Source: Decorospora gaudefroyi (lineage: Eukaryota; Ascomycota; Dothideomycetes; Pleosporales; Pleosporaceae). Taken from it: a stretch of DNA of 64,000 nucleotides. The stretch lies in NCBI GenBank assembly GCA_010015605.1, contig ML975291.1:1-64000 (forward strand), in the 5' to 3' direction. Positions 44,883 to 54,730 of the stretch are shown here, piece by piece. Made by a program: the position numbers and the translations under genes. Positions within the stretch are counted from its first letter, which is position 1; the number at the start of each line of letters is the position of its first letter. Below the pieces are notes generated by a model. That model saw nothing but the letters and a program-made list of their open reading frames with translations. It was not told where the DNA came from and did no database searches.

Positions 44883-46975
44883 ATGGCGTCCTCTCAACCC
44901 CGCGTCAAGAACAAGGCCGCTGCACCTATCCAGGTCTCGGCCGAGCAGTTGCTCAGGGAGGCGGTCGATAGGCAAGATGACAAACTCAAGGCGCCGACGC
45001 AACGCTTTGCCGACTTGGAAGAGCTCCATGAGTTCCAGGGGAGGAAGAGGAAGGAGTTCGAGGACTACGTACGACGCAATCGCATCAACATGAACAACTG
45101 GACGCGGTATGCAGCATGGGAGCTGGAACAGAAGGAGTTCCGACGCGCGCGCTCCATATTCGAGCGGGCACTGGATGTCGATAGCACTTCGGTTGTGCTG
45201 TGGCTGCGGTACATCGATTCAGAGATGAAGAATAGGAATATCCAGCATGCGCGTAATCTTCTCGATAGGGCAGTCACCATCCTTCCGCGCGTCGACAAGC
45301 TCTGGTACAAGTACGTCTATCTCGAGGAGATGCTCGGAAATATAGACGGTGCCAGGTCTGTCTTTGAACGCTGGGTGCAATGGGAGCCCGAGGAAGCAGC
45401 TTGGAGCTCATACATTAAGCTCGAAAAACGCCATGGCGAATTCGAGAGATGTCGCGCCATCTTCGAGCGATTCACTGTCGTCCATCCCGAGCCGAAGAAC
45501 TGGATAAAGGTTAGTAGACTCTCTTGTCCAACACGTCTGAAACGAGCTAACTTTTCCAGTGGGCAAAGTTTGAAGAAGAAAACGGTACCAGCGATCTTGT
45601 TCGTGACGTCTATGGAACTGCCGTTACGACGCTCGGCGACGAGTTCATGGACGAGAAGCTGTTCATGGCATACGCAAAATTCGAGGCCCGATTGAAGGAG
45701 CTGGAACGGGCACGAGCCATCTACAAGTTCGCCCTTGATCGGATGCCACGCTCCAAATCTGTCAACCTCCACAAGGCTTTTACCACTTTCGAGAAGCAGT
45801 ACGGAGACCGGGACGGTATTGAGGATGTCGTTTTGTCGAAACGACGAGTCTACTATGAAGAGGAGGTCAAAATGAACAACAAGAACTATGATGCTTGGAT
45901 TGACTTTGCTCGGCTTGAGGAGTCGTCAGAAAACCAAGATCGAGTCCGAGACATCTACGAACGAGCCATTGCCCAGATACCGCCAACACAGGAGAAGCGT
46001 CATTGGAGAAGATACATCTACCTGTGGTTGTTTTATGCGGTGTACGAGGAACTCAACGGGGACCCTGAGCGGACACGCCAAATATATCAAGAATGTATAC
46101 GCCTGTTGCCACACAAGCGTTTCACATTTGCGAAAGTCTGGCTTGCCTATGCGCATTTTGAGGTGAGACAGGGGCAACTGGCTACGGCAAGGAAGCTTCT
46201 CGGGCAGAGTATAGGAATGTGCCCCAAGAACAAGCTTTTCGCCGCATACATTGAGCTGGAAATGAAACTCTTCGAGTTCAACCGGTGCCGGACGCTGTAC
46301 TCCAAATACCTCGAGTGGAACGGGTCAAACTGCCAGACTTGGATCAAGTTTGCCGAACTAGAGCGTGGCCTCGACGACCTCGACCGCGCCCGCGCCATCT
46401 TCGAACTCGCAGTCGAGGAACCAGATCTGGACATGCCCGAGCTGCTATGGAAGGCCTACATCGACTTCGAGGAAGGCGAGGGCGAGTACGACCGCACACG
46501 TGCACTATACGAACGTCTCCTACAAAAGACAGATCACGTCAAGGTATGGACCTCGTGGGCCCAATTCGAGCTAGGCGTCCCGGACGACGCTACCGCCACC
46601 ACCGACAACGACGACGAAGAAGCCATCAGCGAATCCGCAAAAGCGCGTGCCCGCCAAATCTTCACACGCGCACACACGCGCCTCAAAGAGAAGGACCTCA
46701 AAGAGGACCGTGTCGCCTTGCTCAATGCCTGGCGCTCGTTTGAAGCCATGCACGGCGCCAAAGAGGACCAGGAGCGCATGGAGAAGCAGATGCCGCGCAA
46801 GGTCAAGAAGAGGAGGAAGTTGGATGATGATAGCTTTGAGGAGTATGTCGATTATGTTTTCCCGGCTGATGATGAGAGTGCGGCTAAGCTGGCCCGCTTC
46901 ATGGCTAATGCGCATAATTGGAAGATGGCGCAAGCGGCTCAGACTGCGGGTGCGGAGAATGGGCAGGCTGAGTAG
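44883..46975 (+). CDS. CLF1: Pre-mRNA splicing factor Clf1 (crooked neck-like, HAT repeats)
   Basis: Two exons (44883-45509 and 45560-46975; 50-bp intron with GAGCTAAC branch site) give 680 residues. The protein is almost wholly made of HAT (half-a-TPR) repeats. Good examples include NWTRYAAWELEQKEFRRARSIFERA, of which the core WxxYAxWE..RARSIFERAL recurs in variants: WLRYIDSEMKNRN, WSSYIKLEKRHGEF, FMAYAKFEARLKE, WIDFARLEESS, WIKFAELERGL and WKAYIDFEEGEGE. The N-terminus ending in FQGRKRKEFEDYVRRNR precedes the first repeat, as in Clf1/Syf3. The C-terminus is basic then acidic (KVKKRRKLDDDSFEEYVDYVFP). In yeast and man the protein is a scaffold of the Prp19-associated complex in the active spliceosome. 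The length matches the family (about 680-690). Confidence 0.95.
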
Positions 46976-47340
46976 GGTCTGTTTTCTTTTTGGTGCGGCT
47001 TGTCGGCTGGGTGTGTGGTGTGGTGTGGGTGTATTTGTAGGATAGTGGGATGAAGTCCGTGTTCGTGTTACATGCAATAGTAACGTGGCGTGCACACCTA
47101 ATACCTATCAACAATCTTTCTACTAGATTCTGACTGTATTTATGCCTGGCGTGCTGATGGAGTCCGTTGCGTTGCTACTTTCACTGTCTCTAGCCGATGA
47201 TATTATGCGACAGGAACCGACTTACCTCTACATCTTCTCCAGATTGCCTAACCTCCGTCAACTCACTAAATGGCACCAATTGACATATGCAAACAAATGA
47301 AAGAAAAAATACAGATGGGGACATGAAGATCATAATTTCA
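46976..47340. other. Intergenic between convergent CLF1 and ILV3
   Basis: Should contain the two 3' UTRs. GT-rich then AT-rich sequence; nothing else is seen. Confidence 0.4.
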
Positions 47341-49211
47341 TTATTCAGAGTCAGTCACACAGCCCTGACTAGCGTCCTTGACAAAGCGCGCATACTTGAA
47401 CAGCGTACCCTTACTATACTTGAGCGGAGGCGCACTCCAGCCTTTTCTCCTCTCTGCAAGCTCTTGCTCACTGACACCAATGTTGAGCTCGTTGGCTTCG
47501 GAGTCGATGGTAATCTCATCGCCGTCACGGACGAGACCGATGGGCCCGCCTTCCTGGGCCTCGGGGACAATATGTCCGATCAAGAAACCGTGACTGCCGC
47601 CGCTGAAGCGGCCATCGGTGATGAGTGCAACGTCCTTGCCGAGCCCTGCGCCCATGATGGCGGAGCTAGGCTTCAGCATCTCGGGCATGCCGGGACCGCC
47701 TTTGGGGCCTTCGTAGCGGATCACGACGACCGTCTTCTCGCCCTTTTTTATCTCGCCCCGCTCAAGAGCGGAGATGAAGGCGTCCTCGGCGTCGTAGCAC
47801 TTGGCTTTGCCGGTGAATTGGGTGCCCTCCTTGCCCGTGATCTTGCCTACACAGCCACCCGGTGCAAGCGATCCTCGTAGGATCTGCAAGTGACCCGTCG
47901 TCTTCAGGGGCTGGCTGAGGGGTCGGATAATCTTTTGCTCGGCGGGGAAGTCCTTGACGTGCTCCAAGTTCTCCTTCAACGTCTTTCCAGTCACCGTCAT
48001 CTGGCTGCCATCGAGGAGACCTTCCTTAAGCAAGAACTTGAGAAGCGAGGGTGTTCCGCCGATGTCGTGAACATCGGCCATGACGTATTTGCCCGACGGC
48101 TTCAAGTCTGCCAAAAGGGGGATGCGGTCGCTGACGCTTTGGAAATCGTCAATGGTGAGCTTGAGGCCAACCGAGTCTGCGATTGCGATCAAGTGAAGAA
48201 CAGCGTTGGTTGAGCCGCCAGTGATGCTGATAACAACCATGGCGTTCTCGAGCGCCTGCCGAGTAAGAATGTTGCTCGGCCGGATGTCCTCCTTTAGCAG
48301 GTTCTTGATGGCGCCTCCCGCCGCCAGACACTCGAGCATCTTGGCTTTTGAGTTTGCAGGGTTCGACGAAGAGCCAGGCAGCGACATGCCCATGGTTTCA
48401 ATCGCAGTAGCCATTGTGTTTGCCGTATACATGCCTCCGCACGCACCCTGTCCGTTACACGCATGTCTGATAATGTCGAAGCGCTGGTCCTCGCTGATCT
48501 CGCCGGTGATAAACTGTCCGTATGCTTGGAAGGCGGACACGATATCGATCTGCTGGTTTTCGAGTGTCTTGGCGCAACCGGGCTGGATGGTGCCACCGTA
48601 AACCATGAGCGAGGGCCTGTTCATCCGCCCCATGGCCATGATGACACCGGGCATGTTCTTGTCGCATCCGGGAATCGAAATGTTTGCATCGTACCACTGG
48701 CCGCCCATGACCGTCTCGATCGAGTCGGCGATGATCTCCCTCGACTGCAGCGAGTAGCGCATGCCCTTGGTGCCCATGGAGATGCCGTCGCTGACCCCAA
48801 TGGTGTTGAACTGCATACCCAGGAGTCCGGCTCTTTGCACACCCTCGTTCACTTTGTTGTTCAGGTCCATCAGGTGCATGTTGCAAGGGTTGCCCGAGTA
48901 CCAGACTGACGAGATGCCAACTTGGGCCTTGTTCATGTCCTCCTCGCTCATGCCCGTGGCGTACAGCATGGCTTGCGACGCACCCTGCGACTTGGGCTGC
49001 GTAATGTGCTTGCTGACCCAATTGAGCTCATTGTCGGCTCTCGCGAGGCGGATTGCGGAGCTTGAGAGCGCGCGTCTGGTAGCAATTAGACGCTGTTAAG
49101 TAACACATTTGGCATATGAATTATTTATGAATGGACTTACGCTCCATGACATTGCGGTCGCAGCGAGCACTTCGCGCGAGAAAGAGCACCTCCAAAGCGT
49201 GCGAGAGACAT
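47341..49211 (-). CDS. ILV3: Dihydroxy-acid dehydratase (mitochondrial, Ilv3)
   Basis: Two exons (49141-49211 and 47341-49075, 65-bp intron) give 601 residues. The first exon encodes an Arg/Ser-rich N-terminus without acidic residues (MSLARFGGALSRAKCSL), a mitochondrial targeting peptide. The catalytic body has NPCNMHLMDL, GCDKNMPG, HACNGQGACGGMYTANTM and GSLAPGG, with cysteines that bind the Fe-S cluster in this family. DGRFSGGSHGF and GHIVPEA near the end are also conserved. The enzyme dehydrates 2,3-dihydroxy acids in valine and isoleucine synthesis. Several acceptors exist in the intron; only CTACCAG at 49076 keeps the frame open. The start at 49211 gives the best transit peptide; an out-of-frame ATG pair lies upstream (about 49245-49258) and could affect translation. 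Confidence 0.94.
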
Positions 49212-49843
49212 TGTGGCCGACTGCTCACTTCCCCCGAGCGTTGCGGCAACATTTTCATTGATAATTGATGATTGATGCGAGCTCGGAGGCCGCGGAGTCG
49301 GACTCCTCTCCGGCCCAGCCAATCAGAAGCATTGTGATGATGCAACACCATCCTCTCTTCGCGGCAGACTCCCCTTCGCTCTTCACGCGCTGCAGGACAT
49401 CACATCCTCGCTATCACCCCACCGCACAGGTTCTCGATATTGTGTCGAGATTTGAGACGGCCTTGGACATCCCTATGAGCCTTCCACTCACTAGGCTGCC
49501 TCCTCTACGGCCAGAATCGCAAAGCTTGCTGATGCGACCTCATTGATTTCTTCAGCAACATGGAATGTGGTAAGCGACAGCTTCGGTATTCTTGGACGTG
49601 CGGAATGCTACGTGAATGCCGTTCTTGGAAAGACTGCCAGTACAATGGCCTATTCAATGGCCCGCCTCTTGGTCCCTGTGAACGGCTCGTCACAATGCTT
49701 TGCGAATTACCGGCGTAATTCAAACTGAACCATGGTTTGTTTCTCAATGCTGCGTTCTGTAAGGAGTATCCCCATCTCTCTGTCGCTCTCTTTGACCTAC
49801 ACCCCGCCTACATATCATCAGTCTTTTTCGAACATTCCACGAT
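49212..49843. other. Divergent upstream region of ILV3 and the GH17 gene
   Basis: Both genes read away from this 632-bp stretch, which should contain their promoters. No gene is supported. A pyrimidine-rich run (49770-49800) lies before the GH17 start. Confidence 0.45.
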
Positions 49844-52113
49844 ATGAAGCTGCTACCTATTTATCTCCTTTTATCACCGTGTCTCGCGCAGGCCGCGACG
49901 AAGTTCTATACAGGCTTCAACTACGGCGCATTCTGGGGCGTAGAGAGCAACGTCAAGAAGAAAGCAGACTTTCTCGACGGCTTCAACCTAGCTAAGAACC
50001 TTACTACCGACATACCTTTCGACAGTGCACGCCTTTTCACTTGTAAAGCGGCCGGCACGCTCGATGAGGCTAGTGGAGCCTTCGATGCCGCTGTCTACTC
50101 CAGGACAAATTTGCTATTGGGGTTCTGGATTACTCCGCCGCAGAAAGGCGCTTCGCCCGATGAGAACGTCAAGCATGAAATGGCCGCGCTCGAAAAAGGG
50201 TTCAAAAAGCACGGCCAAGCTCTATCAGATCTCGTGATCGGACTCTCCGTGGGCAACGAGGACATCTACCGTTCAGAAGACACCGAGGAAATAGGTGTCG
50301 CAGCCGACGTCGTTGCGAAGACGATCGACCAGGTGAAGAAAAGCATCGCCGCGTCATCATTCGCGCAGTATATGAAAGACAAACCCATTGGCCATGTAGA
50401 TACAGCTAAACATGCTGTAGTTGACAACGCAGACTTCATCGGCATGACAGCATACCCTTACTGGAACAAAGACAGCATCGATAATGCAGGTCCCAGCTTC
50501 CTAGGTTCTTTGGACAGTGTCAAGAAGCGAGCGGGTGACAGACCGGTATGGATTGCGGAAATGGGCTGGCCCTTTGCCGACACAACCCAACATGGGGCCG
50601 CGGTCGCTGGTGTAAACGAGCTCCAAAGGTTCTGGACGGAGGTTGGATGCGCCGTCTTTGGCAAATACACGACTTTCTGGTTCGAGCTCCTCAAGGACTC
50701 TACGCCCGAACAGGCTGATTGGGGTTTCATCGATATCCCCTCTCGGAAACCTCGCATCAAGAACTTGAGCTGTGGAGCGCCAAAGCAAAGTCCATCTGTT
50801 GCCTCTTCAGCTGCCTCGCAAACTTCACATTCTCCTACCCTGGCGGCTCCGCCAAAGACATCCAGTTCTGCATCGGATGTGAGCCAGACTGCTGCGCCTA
50901 TACTATCTTCTTCTTTGCTTCGCTCGGCCGTAGAAGCTTCTGTGTCTTCATCTTTTCTGAAAAGCACGACGCATATCACGGTGACCAAAGCCACAACCAC
51001 CACAATCCCAACACCATCCAAAAGCACGACGCATACCACGGTCACTAAAGCCACAACCACCACGATTTCAGCGCCCACGGGAAGCACGACGCACACTACA
51101 GTTACCGGAACCACAACCACCACGATTCCAGCACCATCCAAGAGCACGACGCACACTACAATCACTGGAACCACAACCACCACAATCCAAGCACCCAGTA
51201 TACCCTCAAGCGGCGAGCCTGTGTATGTAACTGTCACCGTCACCACCACCAAAATCGGCATCACCACCACCACCACTCTCAATCCCACTCCCACTCCCAC
51301 TCCCACAACAGTATCTCTCACATGGTGCATCACAGTCGCCGACCTGGACAGGAACGGAAAACACGTGACCGTCGCTGGAAGATACGCTAGTGCAAATGGC
51401 GATTGCACCCCGCCTTCGACCTTCAGCGGATACCCCTATGTGACATCTGACCCATCGACACAGCCGACTCCTGTCTCGGTTGGAGCACCTTGGTGCGTGA
51501 CCATGGTGGATATTGATCGCAAAAGCGGATTTGTTCCTATCGACGCGGGACCGGCTGGACCTCGTGGCGATTGTAATGTTGCACCGACATACAGTGGGGA
51601 TAGGGCTGTGAGTGTTACATTGACAACGAAACATACAACGCCTCCATCGTCCGAATGGATGTCTCAACCCATTCTCAAGACTCCCTCTGCGGCCTATACA
51701 GCGTTTCCGTTCAGTAGCAGGATTCCTATCATAAGTTCTGCCGCTTCCCATGCTTTAGCCACAGCTACTCCCCCTCCCAATATCACTCTAGCATCTCGTA
51801 AGACTTACCACCACCACCTCACACGTCTATTCGCTCATTCATGCTAATGAATAATACAGCATCGTCACCACGGCCCCCTTACTGCAAACGTCGCGTACTG
51901 AATTCTGCCACAACATCTTCGTCAGCAGCAGCTACTGGTTCAAAGCCTGTCGCGTTTACAGTAAGACCAGTAGGACCTTTTGGCGTAACACTCCCGGGAT
52001 TGGCGTCACTTGCACCGCCCACCGCAGTAGCAGCTGCACACGGTAACATTAGCGCGCGCGATACACGGACGCGAGGGCGAGGGAAACACGCGTGGCGATG
52101 GTTGTTCTTTTAA
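49844..52113 (+). CDS. Secreted GH17-type glucan beta-1,3-glucosidase with repeat tail
   Basis: Two exons (49844-51797 and 51860-52113; 62-bp intron) give 735 residues; reading through instead ends at 51847 after 667 residues. A signal peptide (MKLLPIYLLLSPCLAQA) leads to a GH17 fold at 20-310: the acid is E139 in SVGNED and the nucleophile E239 in IAEMGWP. After it comes a Ser/Thr-rich linker with four 20-residue repeats (373-452, SxTTHTTVT core). Two copies of a WC..DC module follow, Cys495/521 and Cys551/577. The C-terminus is basic (RGRGKHAWRWLFF), with no evident GPI signal, so the last exon is uncertain. Related enzymes remodel cell-wall beta-1,3-glucan. The long threonine-rich region should be heavily O-mannosylated. 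Confidence 0.82.
50960..51199 (+). repeat. Four tandem 60-bp coding repeats in the GH17 gene
   Basis: Four 60-bp units follow one another exactly and encode 20-residue repeats with core STTHTTVT, then a TTTT block and Pro/Ala/Ser. Units 1 and 2 share KATTTTI and units 3 and 4 share GTTTTTI, indicating stepwise duplication. All are in frame, with mainly synonymous change. Confidence 0.92.
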
Positions 52114-52727
52114 ACTCCTTCTTCTTCTCTGCCTACAGGCTACACATTCGTGGTAGTTCATATTTATTGTTTGTTTTACGACTGTTACGACAGGTATGTA
52201 GCTCCCGTGGTAGTAGGTCTGTCAGATGTAAAGGGTTATTACCGTAGATCTTGTGGAGCAAGACCGTTGAGCTCGTAGGATTGCTCAAAGGATCAGCACA
52301 TGATCACTAGGTAGGTGAACGTAAGCAGAAGCCCTTGGCACAAGTACGGTATATATGGCGTCAACTGCTGATGGCGGCGACTGGAGAGCTAGCTGTAGCG
52401 AAAATATTGATTCCATAAGCTAGTAGTCATCTACGCATCGGTTGTGGAAGATAATGGAGTAGAGAAGTGATGGATTGAAGTCTCCGAACGTAGCCATAGA
52501 CAGTAGACAGAGCCAATGAGCACTTCTCGTTTCCACTCGTTTCCCGTGTCCAGAGAATATACTGTTGAACGAAGTGGAGGTAAAGAGTAATGGATTGATC
52601 AAGCCGGAGATATACAACATGCGTGCACGTAGACTTTGTTGAATGTACAAGTGGATAATGAGAGTGATTGATTGAGCTGGCCAGAAACTGGCACTATAGG
52701 CTAGTGTATGCCCTTCGGCCAACAGAC
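52114..52727. other. Intergenic between convergent GH17 and secreted-protein genes
   Basis: Should contain two 3' UTRs. A CACTAGGTAGGTGAA word lies at about 52304-52318. Nothing else is seen. Confidence 0.4.
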
Positions 52728-53379
52728 TTACATTCCCGGCCACTTGCCGGGCTGGAAATTGCAAGCCAACCACCACCCAGCGTCAACTCCGTCCATTTCG
52801 TCTCTGACCTCATCGCAGACGAGGTCCTTTTTGTCATCATTCACATAAACAGTCGTCCCTTCAATCTGATCCGGCCCAATAAAGCCCACCGAGGCCGAGA
52901 TTACGACGGTGTAGGAAGGCTCGGGACCAACGCCATCAAAGGTAAAGCCGAACCGCTTGTTGAAACCAGGGCTCTGGGGTTCATATTCACCGTAGGCCCA
53001 GATCTGGCAGGCCTGATCGTAAATCACCGCCATCTTGGAGAGCCCGGTATTGCCGAGATTACTGCCGTCCCACACGACGCCGATGCCGGTTGTGGTTAGG
53101 AGGCCGATCTCGTTGGCAGCCGGGCGCCACATCTCACAGGCCTGAACGAAGTCGACGGTGTCCCGGCGCTCAATGGAAGTGTCTTGCCTAGGAACAAAGA
53201 AAGTCAGTTTAGCGAACGTAAGAAGTTGGCTGGGCATTCGCATCTTCCTTTGTTTAGGGCGAAAAGGGGTTTCAATGTTTGGGAAGGAGGAAGACGGAGA
53301 CTTACCCTGCAGGCTGAGGATATCCAGCGACCAAGGCGGCCGCCTGCGCCAGAGGAATGAGGGTCTTCAAGGCGTACAT
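52728..53379 (-). CDS. Small secreted protein, unknown family
   Basis: Two exons (53306-53379 and 52728-53187; 118-bp intron) give 177 residues. The first exon encodes nearly the whole N-terminal hydrophobic segment (LIPLAQAAALVAG), a signal peptide, followed by YPQPAGQDTSIERRD, where the Arg-Arg could be a Kex2-like site. The mature part has four cysteines in CEMW, CQIW, CDEV and CNFQ, enough for two disulphides. It is rich in Gly, Val and aromatic residues (GIGVVWDGSNLG, then RFGFTFDGVG) and acidic overall, suggesting a compact beta-rich fold. I do not recognise the family. Size, secretion and paired cysteines fit candidate effectors or wall proteins, but that is inference. The long intron has a clear TGACTTTCTTTGTTCCTAG acceptor. 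Confidence 0.75.
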
Positions 53380-53595
53380 TCTGAGTCTCGGTGTGTGGGG
53401 GATGAAGTCAAGCTTTCCAGAATGAAAGTATCGTACAAGAGCAGTGGCGCAGTAGTGAAAACCGAATGCTTCAAGTTGCTGAGATTGTGAAGAATGCTCA
53501 TGAAGACCGGATGTGCAGCTCGTTTTATACCGTCACTTCCTAGCTTTTGCTATCATAATCAAAGGAAGTTATCATGACGTTTTTCGACTGATGTT

Positions 53596-53689
53596 GACAT
53601 CAATGGAGGATGCCTCAGCTGAGATTTACGTCAATTAAGGATGCCCCAGTCAATGTTTATATCGATTGAGGATACCTCAGTCGCTGTCT
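53596..53689. repeat. Degenerate minisatellite, three units of about 31 bp
   Basis: Units begin at 53596, 53628 and 53659. Each has a (A/G)TC(A/G)AT(T/G)(A/G)AGGAT core then CC(T/C)CAGT-like sequence. Divergence between units is about 25-30 per cent, so the array is old. Confidence 0.65.
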
Positions 53690-53870
53690 GGGTCAATTCG
53701 TTGTCATTGTGGAGAACCAACACGACGAAAACCTGGGATAACACCTTACCAAGAGCATACCTGGCGAACGTTACAACTATACGGTTGCAAGTGTAAAAGA
53801 AAGCTGGGTCCACTGTTAAACGCAGCTTGGTTGTCGTTAGACGAAGCTCGAATGTAACACAGTAGACGAT

Positions 53871-54014
53871 GCTCGGCTGGCGTTAAAGGAAGCTCGGCTG
53901 ACGTTAAAGGAAGCTTGGCTAACATTAAAGGAAGCTTGGCTGACATTAAAGGAAGCTGGGTTGTTGTAGGAAGCTGGGCAGTTGTACTCTGTAGGAAGCT
54001 GGGCTGTTGTTAAA
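53871..54014. repeat. Minisatellite, 21-bp unit with GGAAGCT(C/T)GGCTG core
   Basis: Four clear units of 21 bp run from 53871 to 53954 (GTTAAAGGAAGCTCGGCTGAC type). They are followed by three diverged units of 18, 25 and 17 bp ending at 54014, and preceded by looser matches from about 53800. Confidence 0.85.
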
Positions 54015-54730
54015 TACTGGAGTTCCTACTAACACGAGTATGGTGCTTCTAGGCCAACTCGGGGGCGGCAATGGATTGATTCTGGGGGTGGGTACCACCG
54101 AGAAGCCCTAGAATACTGGTCAGCGACAATCCGCGATCAACCTTGTTCAGTGATCTCTCAGCTCCAACAAATTCTAGGTATTACTACCTAGGCGCTTACG
54201 ATTAACGCAATAACAATAGTTATACGGAGTAGGTACCGAGCGTGAAAATGGTAACAAGGCTAATTTCCCTACTTGAGCGCCGTAACCGCTATGCTTCCTA
54301 GGGTCACGAAAACCTGATATATATATCAACTTTTCTTTTTCGAGCACGAGAGTCGGCGCCGCGAGTGAGTTACGTGGGGCGGCAAGCTAGGCCTGCTGCG
54401 GGACCGGGGAAAAGACCTCGGTGACGCGCGTGGCGGTTATTCGCTCGGAGGCCAGGACTGACTGGGGAGAGGATGACGCTTAGCGCTTTATGGATAGATG
54501 GCTCATGCAAACGATGATATACGGCCATGATACTCTATGCGAGCTGTATAATTACAGTATTTAAGCAGTCAAATAGGGCTGAACGTCAGAATCCCGTTCG
54601 CTATTGGATGGGGTCCCGTGGCTACATGTGGGATGTGGGGGGACACGCCATGCCCACGCATCCTCCGCGAGCTTCTTCACTGTCGCGATATCTCGACGCT
54701 ATTTTAGCAGGATAACGTGTATTGTCCAGG

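Larger units (their letters stand above)
53380..54730. other. Intergenic with decayed minisatellites
   Basis: The left part should hold the secreted-protein promoter and the right part the zinc-cluster gene's promoter. Two separate degenerate repeat arrays lie between (listed below). Sequence at about 54040-54380 is unlike its surroundings, with a TATATATATC run at 54319 and a CACGAGAGTCGGCGCCGCGAG tail. It may be a transposon relic. Confidence 0.4.

Noticed and set aside
50960..51199. Tandem units considered as a CRISPR-like array
   Set aside because: The repeats are directly adjacent without spacers, in frame within a coding gene, in a eukaryotic genome.
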